Shown: positions 33,497 to 42,469 of the stretch, in pieces | Layout of the letters: every line of letters starts with the position of its first letter | Position numbering within the stretch: the stretch's first letter is position 1 | Source of the DNA: Onchidella celtica | Lineage: Eukaryota > Mollusca > Gastropoda > Systellommatophora > Onchidiidae | Reading direction: 5' to 3' | Length of the DNA stretch: 64,000 nucleotides | Assembly (NCBI GenBank): GCA_963931925.1 | Contig: OZ007570.1 | Location: forward strand, 72,543,921 to 72,607,920 | Program-made: the position numbers and the translations under genes | Notes under the pieces: model-generated | Told to the model about the DNA's origin: nothing | Seen by the model: only the letters and a program-made list of their open reading frames with translations | Databases searched by the model: none

Positions 33497-36400
33497 GTGT
33501 AATACTGTCCACCTATCTTTAGAATCGAAATATCTTTTTGCCTGTCTGTTGTCTGTCTGTATGTCAGACTATCTGTTTGTCTTGCTGTCTAGATATCTAT
33601 CCACTTGTCTGTAAAGTCTATTAAACAATTAAACCCGCAGTTAAGGGACAACCAAATACAAGCACACGATCATTTACAGCCATACCATCAACAGTTCTTA
33701 TAGGACATTGTATAACGGACCAACTGCTGACTTCCTCCAGCTCCAACCAGCCAACTGTATACATGCAGCGATAACAGACTAGTAAATTCGTTGACACAGA
33801 CAAGTGTAGGTTTACATGGGAACAGACAGAAAGAAAGGAAAAACAGATAGAGCGAGTGGGAGACAGAAAGACAGTCAGGGGGAGGGCGGATAGAGAGAGA
33901 GAGAAAAACACAGTGAGAGAGTAACAGAGAAGTGTTAGACAGAAAGACAGAGAGAGAAACTGACAGATAAAGAAGTGTGGGGTGACAGATAAAGACGAGA
34001 AACAGAAAGAGAAAGATAGAGTGAGGGAGAGAGAGACACACACAGATACAGAGAGAGAGAAAGAGAAAAGGAGAGAGAGAAAAACAAATGAAACTGACCA
34101 TCGTTTGAGGCCTCGTCCGGCTGACCGGCTCTCCAGTCAGTGAAACCAGAAATTGATTGACCTGAACTGACCCATTCCCATGTCCCTTCGTCCAGAACGT
34201 CAGACCCGCCCAACCACACACCCAGACCTGCGGGGGGGAGGGGGGGGACAGAAGACCCCGGGGATGGGAGAGAAGAGAGAGTAGTCCGTGATCATTAGTA
34301 CTGGCCCTGAATGCTGGCGTGTGCACAACAACAGACGTCCGATTCTGACTAAGCCCCAAACGTTGTGGACTAACCTACTAATATCTCGCGTCCTTAGTTC
34401 TTGCTCGTTCCAACTCCACTTTTTGCACAACAGTTACTGAGAACTTCGACGCTGAACGTTTGTGACCCTAGTATTACGATGTCCGGTTAGAATAAATCGG
34501 AAACAGCTTGATAAGTGCCACAAGGTATTTTAAACAAGTGTCAAATTGTGCATTTGTTATACCTCTTCTTGTTCTACATACTAAAAGATCTCCAGTTTTT
34601 TTTTTTAAGAAAATGGAAATACTACAAGTTCACCAACTCACCAGTTGCATCTGTTACACATGTGGATAGGAGTGTGTGGTACAGGAATAAAATGCGTAAA
34701 AGCTGCAACAAGAGTCATTTAAGATACTTTTTATCTGGCCAAAATTGCAGATTTTGGTGAAGTTTGTCCGCAAATATTATGATTGTCTCTTCATTTTCTT
34801 CTGCCACGTCAAACGAACGATCAAATATCGAAGTATTAGACGCGTGCATGAGCTCACATGGCAGAGTAAACCGTGGGTATCTAATAGAGCAAAATTGTTG
34901 TATCTCCAGGTTTATGAATTGGGGATCATAATGGCAACACTGTAATAATGACAAACAGATTCTTGCAATTTTTTCGTTATTCCGCTATCTTTAACCAGTT
35001 CCAAGTTACAGGGAAGCAGTGTTGTTATATCTCCCTTAAAAATGAGATCATTGAGAGGAATATTATTGTGTTTCCGAGACAGCTCCCATTATTCATAAAC
35101 CTGGAGATACAACAATTTTGCTCTATGCCCGTGAAATGTGAAACTCTTTTATGGCAGTTGAAAAAAAAATGTACATCAAAACATGTGTTGCATCTTCACC
35201 ATGCGTGTAGAAACTGGCTAATCTGGGAAGATGTAAAGTAAATAAATATAAAATATAATAAACAAATAAAAACCTGCCAACAGCTTTATCCCGGGCAACG
35301 CCGGATACCTAGACTAGTAAGTACATGCACCTACAGCATGACAAGAAATGCCAACAGACATCTGAAACTTCCATACCTCCTTTAGACTTGGCCAGATTTT
35401 TAAGGTAAGTGTTTTCCTCGGCCGTTTCTATCTCTGCCAGCATGCCGTTGAATGCTTTGCACACTTGCTGTTTTTCACAATAAAAATATAAATATGGCGT
35501 GTGTTAAATCGGAGTCTAAGACACGTTGAAAAAATAAACGAGTCCTTTTGGGTGTGTGTCTGTTCTGTGAGGGTGTGATTATGTAACAAACTGGTGGGGG
35601 GGGGGGGTATGTAACACAAACGGGTTGCTTTACAGTGACATAATTTACAGATATCAATAGATAGTGTCGACACAAATTTTATACCATGAGTTATGCAATG
35701 CTTTTTTATACATTGCAGCTTTCTCCCCTGAGTCTGAGTTTCGTGAAAGGATGTGGACACAATAACTGTCACATTGTACAGGGTAAAGGCAAGACAATAG
35801 ACAGACTATAGCAGAAAGACAGAACAGGGGAAGACGTTACCAGACGTGGCCACAGCCCACCCGCTCCCTGCACTGAAAAGGATCATTGTGTGTTCAGTCA
35901 TACTGGCACAGTACTTGACTTAATTTGACTTTCTCTGACATTGTTGGGGTCTGAGGTGGGAACATGATGGTGATCTTGCAGCAGCACAGAGAGACAAGAG
36001 CAACAGAAAACTACACATGAAAGCAAACAGAGAAAGTGCATGAAGATCGTTTTTGCCCTCCGCAATTCGCCTCAACATGACATTTTAGCCGGATGTGTGC
36101 CAGATTTCACTAGTTTTCCTTACCATGTCACTTCATGTGTGTCTGTTATTGAGTCTATTGAGTTGTGATGTTTGTTTATGTAATGATGCGCGAGATGTGT
36201 ATGCTCAAAACGCCCTGTGACAGAGAAATTCTCTCATGGGATAATTCTTCTTCTTTCGTTCACCAATCTAAATCTGCATATTTGTTCTTTTAAGAAAATC
36301 TACGGTTTTCTGCAGTTCTGGCAGAGCACCATAGGGTTTGATATTCAGGTCGGTGGGTTTGGGCCAATATTATGTTTCTCGTAGTGCTGAGAAGAGTGTG

Positions 36401-37197
36401 CAGTTCTGCAATATAATTATGCTCTGTGTTTTGAGGAGACTGGCTGCACTCACATATGGCAGATGTTCCTATTTTAAACTTGGTAAGTGATTCATGTCTT
36501 ATCTTATTTCATCTTCTTATCTTACCACATCTTAGGTAGAGACCCACAGAAAGGTAACGGGAAAATTTAAACTGCCATTTATCACATCAAATACACATAC
36601 AGACTGACGAATCTGATACAGAGAGGTCGGGATAGGTTATGAATTCAATCACAGACTATCTATTGACAGACACAGATACACAAAGTAAACGCAAAGACAG
36701 ACTGAGTAAAGCTGAGATTCACAGTCTATCAAAGTGACCACTAAAGGGCAAGAATTTACTTCAGCATTGCCCCAGGACACCGCCGAATCACCGTAAGCAT
36801 AGCATGAATCTCCATGTTGGTACCAGCCAGCCAGACAACTGCCAGCTTCTGCAGCCACGTCAACAAAAACATCATCATTATTGTCTTCATTTTCATTGAA
36901 CTTATTGAACATTTACCTCTTTTCACGACATCATCATCTTATTTAATATGTGTTTTGCCGGAAAACATCCAGGCGTTTTGTATCATGATTAATAATGAAT
37001 GGCTAATGATGGACAGTAATGGAAGTATAAATAAATTCATGTATACTGTTATTAAATACATTTACTGCAGTGTATCCAAATATCAGTCGAAGTGATGAGT
37101 ACTTCTGAAATCTGCAGTTATACTTTCTGTTTATGCAATTGTTTTACGACAATCAAAAATGTACGTTAATAAATGCTTTGCTACTACTGCATGTACT

Positions 37198-37228
<31 letters not shown>

Positions 37229-37703
37229 CATGTATTATTATTGTGTATTTTCAACGTGCATTTTTTATCAAGATTTATTATATCAATTTCGCCGCAAAAT
37301 TTGTATATTACAACAATGAAATTGTTAAATTCTCTGCTTATAGTCAAAAAAACTCCTTTACATTCTTTATTTGATTTAAAATCACACGGACAAACTATGA
37401 AATAAGCCAAGACTTAAAGATATCCACAAATCGGAAGATGTCCGGCCGTTTCTTGGAAGGGTTCGTGAATTAGTTTGTATTTGTACTGCAACTCTCAAAA
37501 CATCTGAAATTATCATTCGTGACCCTTAGGTTAAACCTGTGTGGCCACTCATTGTCTTGTTTAAATAATCAAATGGACGACAGTAAATACAATTGATACA
37601 GAATAAACCAGCTCAGCTGATGGGAATTTTGTACTTTACCACTAGGAGACAAACAAACTGTTGAACACACAACCAGAAAGCAGAGAAACAAAGACGCCGC
37701 CAT
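33293..37703 (-). CDS. Secreted single-CTLD C-type lectin, five exons (gene A)
   Basis: Assembled exons, 5' to 3' on the minus strand: 37703-37640, 36848-36760, 35467-35377, 34227-34099 and 33387-33293, total about 155 residues. All junctions have AG acceptors and GT donors, and the phases agree (1, 0, 1, 1). The product starts with a signal peptide (MAASLFLCFLVVCSTVC). The CTLD has the long-form N-terminal Cys pair (CLAGWYQHGDSC), an alpha-helix exon (QVCKAFNGMLAEIETAEE), WLGG, the QPD motif of galactose-type binding sites, and the second Ca2+ motif WND before HHC. The last Cys is in FNFICE. The protein probably binds galactose-like sugars with calcium outside the cell. The TGA stop follows 'CEAE', but GGA|GTGAGT overlaps it as a possible donor, so a further C-terminal exon cannot be excluded. 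Confidence 0.85.
33425..33496. repeat. (CTAT)n microsatellite
   Basis: About 18 uninterrupted CTAT units, in the intron or 3' flank region between exons 5 and 4 of lectin gene A. Confidence 0.98.
33830..34090. repeat. Purine-rich (GA)n-like tract
   Basis: Degenerate GAGA/GACAGA repeats on the plus strand within intron 4 of lectin gene A. The long minus-strand open frames across it are Ser/Leu/Phe-rich artefacts. Confidence 0.9.
34099..34227 (-). CDS. Gene A exon 4 (WLGG to QPD)
   Basis: A poly-C tract and GCAG acceptor precede it; the donor is GATG|GTCAGT. It encodes VWLGGSDVLDEGTWEWVSSG and 'FTDWRAGQPDEASND'. QPD is the canonical galactose-type motif. Phase 1 in and out. Confidence 0.9.
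34886..35124. repeat. 34-bp perfect inverted repeat
   Basis: AGAGCAAAATTGTTGTATCT...TTATGAAT at 34886-34919 is matched exactly in reverse complement at 35091-35124, with a 171-bp spacer. It lies in intron 3 of lectin gene A. It may be a small fold-back element or two inserted copies in opposite orientation. Confidence 0.9.
35280..35325. repeat. Inverted copy of the CCCGGCGTTGCCCGGG repeat terminus
   Basis: TTTATCCCGGGCAACGCCGG is the reverse complement of the terminus seen near 45050 and, decayed, at 22860. It is next to A/T-rich tail-like sequence (35236-35275). Confidence 0.5.
35377..35467 (-). CDS. Gene A exon 3 (CTLD helix)
   Basis: Acceptor AAAAACAG, donor GGAG|GTATGG. It encodes QVCKAFNGMLAEIETAEENT and 'YLKNLAKSKG', corresponding to the 'C...G..LA.I.T..EN.FL' helix segment of C-type lectins. 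Enters in phase 0 and exits in phase 1. Confidence 0.85.
36045..36250. repeat. Intronic segment paralogous to 51050-51425
   Basis: It shares TTTTTGCCCT, AATTCGCCTCAA, GATGTGTGCCA, TGTCACTTCATGT, TCTGTTATTG and the terminal CTCATGGGATAAT in the same order as 51050-51425. Here there is one copy of the unit that is tandemly repeated there. It lies in intron 2 of lectin gene A. Confidence 0.75.
36760..36848 (-). CDS. Gene A exon 2 (CTLD start)
   Basis: Acceptor GGCTGCAG, donor GAA|GTAAAT. It encodes GSCLAGWYQHGDSCYAYGDS, the opening Cys pair and first strand of the CTLD. Enters in phase 1 and exits in phase 0. Confidence 0.88.
37325..37468. repeat. About 145-bp repeat, copy 1
   Basis: Near-identical to 39514-39665: TTAAATTCTCTGCTTATAGT ... 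GGCCGTTTCTTGGAAGGGTT. The differences are an A-run length and a few substitutions, so it is a young repeat or local duplication. Confidence 0.85.
37640..37703 (-). CDS. Gene A exon 1 (signal peptide)
   Basis: ATG at 37703-37701, 21 codons plus one base, donor AGTG|GTAAAG. It encodes a hydrophobic leader typical of a secreted protein. Exit phase 1. Confidence 0.8.
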
Positions 37704-38142
37704 TTTGTCCAGGTCCAAAGTTAGGTCGTAGTTTGTTACTGTTCCTAATCTGTATGACATCTAGGTCATTGGGATCTCGAGTCTCTGGATTGCAGCAAGT
37801 TCGTGCGCGAATGTTTGTTTCTGGTTTTTCATGATTAGAAAAGAATGTGGAATCAGTACACACAACGAATCCTATATCCTGTTTTAATGAGAAAAAAAAG
37901 TTACCACGAGAGTCAGCAAGTTACTCAGACGTGCTCTCTTTTTCTTTGAGATTTGATTTTTTCTTATCTCTATCTCAGCGTACCAGCGCATGTGCTTTAC
38001 CTAGATGGACAGCTCAGGTGTAGATAAGAACAGACAGGTCTTGAGCTAACACAGCATGTACACAATCTGATTCAAGCTGGAATGGGTTGCCAGTACAGGA
38101 CCACTGTCAAAATTATTTCCGAGTGGCGGACAGATTTTTGTC

Positions 38143-38320
38143 CATGATTTAGTAGTAGTAGTGGTAGTAGTGGTAGTAGAGGTGGCAGTAGTAGTAATAG
38201 TAGCAGTAGTAGTTATAGTAGTAGTGGTAGCAGTAGCAGTAGCAGTAGTAGTAGTAGTAGGAGTCGTCATAAAAGTAGTAGTAGTATTAGAATTAGTGGT
38301 AATAGAAATGTATAGTAGCA
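38143..38320. repeat. (GTA)n/(GTAGTG)n microsatellite
   Basis: Interrupted trinucleotide array of GTA and GTG units. A related array is at 38700-38812, on the other side of the SINE, which suggests the SINE inserted into one original array. Confidence 0.95.
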
Positions 38321-38444
38321 GTGCCAGTAATGTGTAAGTCTTTATTTTAGGAGGTTCGCTGGTATTGACATTTACATCTCATTTTTTTTTTTTTTGCTCT
38401 TGTTTCTATGTGTTGTTGTGGTAAGGGTTAGTTTTTTTTAGAAT

Positions 38445-38697
38445 TTGGCCCGGACAGCGGCCTTGTTCGGCCCGCTCTTTTCGGGGTATCTTTAACGTGC
38501 GCAACGTACACGTGCCGTCCGATTTTCTCGTCCTTATCCGAGAAGACTAAGTGGTCGATCCTGTCTGCCATAGGATCAGGGACAGGAATTCTTTCCCCCT
38601 GAAAAAAAATCCAACATGCCTGCGCCGACCGGGGATCGAACCCCGGTATCTTCGGCGTGAGAGGCGTGCACCTTGCTTCTGGACCAACGTGTCCCTG
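38445..38697 (-). mobile_element. tRNA-derived SINE (minus strand)
   Basis: On the minus strand it starts CAGGGACACGTTGGTCCAGA and has a Pol III box B GGGGTTCGATCCCCGG. The body contains CTTCTCGGATAAGGACGA and CACGTTAAAGATACC. The body motifs recur at 49465-49525. It is flanked on both sides by GTA-type microsatellite. Confidence 0.75.
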
Positions 38698-38699
38698 AT

Positions 38700-38812
38700 A
38701 ATGGCAGTGATAATAGCAGCAGCAGAAGTGGTAGTATAGTAGTCAGTGGTAGTAGTAATGATGGTGGCGGTGATAGTAGTAGTAGTAGCAGTAGTACTAG
38801 TAGTCAGTTACT
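38700..38812. repeat. GTA/GCA trinucleotide array, second part
   Basis: Continuation of the microsatellite at 38143-38320 beyond the SINE. Confidence 0.9.
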
Positions 38813-38900
38813 TGTTGTTGTTGTAGTATTTCCAGTGTAATCATAAAGAGAAACTTTTCCCAAACTAAAGGTCAGATGTAAACATGGTCAGTCTCTAGCT

Positions 38901-39258
38901 TATAGGTAGAATGCCCATGACGTCACAGAGTGTTTTTGTTTTGTACTTCCGCCAAACAAGATGGCCGGTGGATCAGCTGATGAGTGTAACTTCGAGATGT
39001 GTCTAAGCAGTTAAAATGCCTGCTGGTTGCATTGCAGTCGACTGTTGTGACAAGGGTGGAAAGGATGTATCCAAACTGGTCCGATTCCCTACCATCCGTG
39101 TAAACAAGAGAAAGGAAGTGAAAGAATTGACCGAGCGTCTCCTATGTGGGTATACACACGTGTCATTGTTTACAGTAGTGAACTCGCCATCGATTGGTTC
39201 GCGACGCCTTAAGTGGCTCCGGACAGACAAGATGGTGGATATGCGCATTCTACCTATA
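38901..39258. mobile_element. Small TIR element carrying a THAP first exon
   Basis: TATAGGTAGAATGCCCAT at 38901-38918 and ATGCGCATTCTACCTATA at 39241-39258 are inverted (17 of 18 match). The 358-bp interval contains the start of a THAP domain (39016). It could be a short non-autonomous transposon that carries the end of a THAP-type (P element-like) gene. No clear target duplication was seen. Confidence 0.5.
39016..39099 (+). pseudogene. THAP domain, first exon
   Basis: ATG starts MPAGCIAVDCCDKGGKDVSK followed by 'LVRFPTIR'. This is the N-terminal C-x4-C...RFP signature of the THAP zinc-dependent DNA-binding domain. A donor CGT|GTAAAC follows in phase 0, which would join to the second half at 42165. 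Function as a gene is doubtful because that second half carries a stop. Confidence 0.6.
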
Positions 39259-39513
39259 GGAAACTGCTGTGGTCTGTTGGGTTTTGTGTTTGTTTTTTCC
39301 TCATAATCATAATAATAACAGCAACGGGCAGCAACTGAATTTGAGGAGAAGAGTTAATTCTAGTTGTAGTTTTTCTGTTGTTGTTGTTTTTTTTAATTTA
39401 TTTATTATTGTTATTATTTCAGAGTTGCAGATGATGGGCTTTGTTTTGTTTGCATTATGATGTTGTTTCATATCAGCACAATAGATTCACAAGCAATGAA
39501 TGTGTACACACAG

Positions 39514-39665
39514 ACATTAAATTCTCTGCTTATAGTAAAAAAAAAAACTCCTTTACATTCTTTATTTGATTTAAAACCACACGGACAAACTATGAAATAA
39601 GCCAAAACGTAAAGATATCCACAAATCGGAAGATGCCCGGCCGTTTCTTGGAAGGGTTTGTGAAT
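39514..39665. repeat. About 145-bp repeat, copy 2
   Basis: Second copy, same orientation, of 37325-37468. Key shared blocks are CATTCTTTATTTGATTTAAA and AGATATCCACAAATCGGAAG. Confidence 0.85.
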
Positions 39666-40007
39666 TTCAGTAGAGAGACACACTGACTTGTCATTCCTGT
39701 TTCTGTTGTGCTGGAAATAAGAGCCGATTCATGAACATTAGTGAGGTTTGTCAACTTACTGTCGTTTTCAACCTGATTTGGACAGGATACAATGAAAGGA
39801 ACAGACTGTGTTTAATTATCAATTTATAAGTTAAACATGCACGGCACTATAAAAGGCTAATTTTTCTTAAGTCAGCGGCATGGTTGCAAGTAACTTATTA
39901 ACCACAGTACAAACAGTATATCCAGATCAGAAAACGTTACGAAACATAGACAAAAAGTAATTAATCTTAAATAATGTACAATGTATATATAATACCTTTG
40001 TATATTT

Positions 40008-42066
40008 GCCACATTATTGTATATATATTATAATGCATTTTTTGCCTTTTCGAGAAAATGAGGATTGATGTCTGATCGGCAAAAGGGCTAACACGCATAC
40101 AACATGGCGTCACAAACACGTATCTCGAAACGTTTTTAACCTGGGGAATGACACTTAGACATAATGAAATGAGGAGTGAGAGAACCACCCTAATGACAAA
40201 ACTCCGAAATCTGCAAAAATGTCGCACACAACAATTGGCAAATACCCCTCGATATATTCTTTGGGTCACATCATTTTATTATATAATATGTACTGTGTTT
40301 ATATACACGCTGTCGATCAAAAGAAACTAAACACTTGAAATCGAATTAGAAAAGACACTTCCGATGTGTAAAAATGCAGGAAAACTGACTAATTCTTGAT
40401 TAAATTTATTCTGCTGATCAATAGTTACGATGCAACCCCAGGACACTTGCAGTATAGCTCACCCAGACTTTGCGAGGGGTCTGTTTGAAAAGACCGTGAT
40501 ATCGTCACTCTACATGTCCACAAGCGGCGCTGTCTTATTGAAACAGTGTCTCATCAGTTACTGAGAAGGGTTATCTCAAGCGTTCGTGGTTCTGTGAGGA
40601 GTTTATTGGCTGCGTGAAGTGTCTAGAGAGCTCTAAGACGTCTTCCCGTCATATCCCAAGAATCCTATATTGAGTTCATTTCTTACGAGACCGTAGACCG
40701 ATGGTGCATAACGTTTACATTGTGGGCCTGAAGGGGGTTTTTGGGTAAGCCTTACCTTGGGGCTGAATCATTGTTTTGAATGAAGATGTCTTAGGCCATG
40801 CTGCTGGAGGAAAGTTAACGTCGGGCCTAAGAGTACGTGCAAGATATACGATATACGGGCGCCAACTAGCGGGTCTTCTTGCAGCAATGTGATGCTCCAC
40901 TGGTCGACGGCGGATGATATGATCGACTAAACGGTCAAGCTCCTGGATACGTACGGGCGGTTGGGGCGGCAATTTAGAATCCATTCGTCAATTGAAACGT
41001 CGGAATATGCTCATCCTGGGCAGCGGTGGTAACTCGGGGTCTGCCTCATATTGGAGGGGCGACCACTCATGCTTCCTGATCCATTGGATCTTGTTACCAG
41101 GTCATAAATTTTTTGGCGTGTAACACCCATAGAGATATTATTACACTAGACTGCGCACGGTGTCACACGACGTGGAACTATTAGAGTCTCGTGGCGGCCA
41201 TTTTGACTTGGGGTGGTGATTTCGGAAGTCAGAGGGTTATTTTTTCTGTATGCAACTGCAAGATGGTTCAGAATTCCATAAATCATTTCTATCCTTCTGT
41301 CCTTCCCATCTAAGGCTGAGCAAGCCCAGTTTAAGATAACAACGTCTTTCAATCTCTCCCACGCACGCCATCTGTGATTTGTACATCCATTTGTCTTAAT
41401 TATAATTACACACTTGCGAAGAAACACAGGAAAGACTCGGGGCGGGGGGGGGGGGGGGAGAGGAAAGGCAGAAGAGAATCAAAGACCTGGATCTTTTATG
41501 AACAAGTGCCGAAGCGGCCCCGAGTTGACTGCACAGTGATGGCTCAGTTTCAAGGAGAGATAGGCCAGGATGTTAAATGTTCTGGGCTAATAATGTCTGG
41601 ATTTACGTGTCATCGTACTGCATCATTCTCCTCCCATCCCCCATCACCCTTGTGTTTTGGATTGTCTCAGTTAAAACAGACAGCCATGATGGGACTGGGT
41701 GGCAAGGTTATCTCCACAGGCCTAATTCCTCTTTGATATGAATAAAACGTACGTCCAAACAACTTGATCATTTAGTGCATTGGATTGACAATAGGGAAGG
41801 GCTAAAGATCAAAACCTATTGTAATATATTTATCAATATGAGTATATCGTGGGGCATTGCCATATTGTTGTTTGCGGCACTGTGCTGATTTTTTAGCCTT
41901 TGTCATGAAAGTGGTTCTCTCACTCCTCATTTCATTATAAGTGTCATTCCAATCTTTAAGTTTCGATTTTGAAAGGTCTGGAACAAACCCCAGATGTTAC
42001 ACAACTCTTCGAATTTTCAATCCTCATTTTCCTGAAAAGGCAAAGATGCACATAATACAACAATGT
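40008..42066. mobile_element. Two-kb element with ~240-bp inverted repeats
   Basis: The left arm (about 40008-40260) and right arm (about 41830-42066) are inverted, diverged copies. Shared blocks are TTGCCTTTTC..GAAAATGAGGATTGA, GGAATGACACTTA, ATAATGAAATGAGGAGTGAG and AGAGAACCAC. The interior includes a proline/arginine-rich minus-strand open frame (40715-40984) without a sure domain. It is probably an old DNA transposon or a fold-back of two copies, lying between the two THAP exons. Confidence 0.65.
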
Positions 42067-42164
42067 GGAAAATGCCAGTCGATATTATTTATCAAACAAT
42101 AAGAACAATTTTTTATTGTGACTTATTTTTTGCTTTTTTTTTTTTTTTTTGCTTTCCGTGGAAG

Positions 42165-42458
42165 GAATCTGAGAGATTGGCTAAATGGATTGCCAGAATA
42201 AGTAGACAAACTGAGAATGGGAAGCCTTGGTATCCAACCAAGAATGACTGAGTGTGTAGTGCTCACTTCCTAAGCTCTGGCAGTTACGCAGGGCTCGATA
42301 AACAGACACTAAGACCAAAGCCAATTCCATCTGTTTTCGAAAATTATCCTCCCCTCAAGCAGAAACTGCCAACTCCAAGAAGACCATCTCCCGAAAAAGA
42401 GGAAAAAATCCTGAGAGCTGAACACCCCCCCCCCCCCCGCCAAGGCATGTATGTATGA
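42165..42458 (+). pseudogene. THAP domain, second half with premature stop
   Basis: After a poly-T tract and an AAG acceptor the sequence encodes ESERLAKWIARISRQTENGK, 'PWYPTKND', a TGA, then VCSAHFLSSGSY and 'LRPKPIPSVF'. This matches the THAP order W...C..HF...L...A.P..F. The TGA replaces the codon before VCSAHF (often Trp in the family). A Pro/Lys-rich tail runs into a poly-C tract. The reading phase (0) fits the exon at 39016-39099. Confidence 0.65.
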
Positions 42459-42469
42459 TCTAGATCACT

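Noticed and set aside
33621..34359. Minus-strand open frames rich in Ser, Leu and Phe
   Set aside because: They read through a purine-rich GA tract. Only the part at 34099-34227 is real, as a lectin exon in one frame.
38620..38697. A genuine tRNA gene on the minus strand
   Set aside because: Box B is good, but box A is degenerate and the sequence continues into a repeated body shared with 49465; it is a SINE head.
40715..40984. Open frame with a faint likeness to the C-terminus of Tc1-type transposases
   Set aside because: The match is only a Pro/Arg-rich stretch; no DDE motifs were found on either side.
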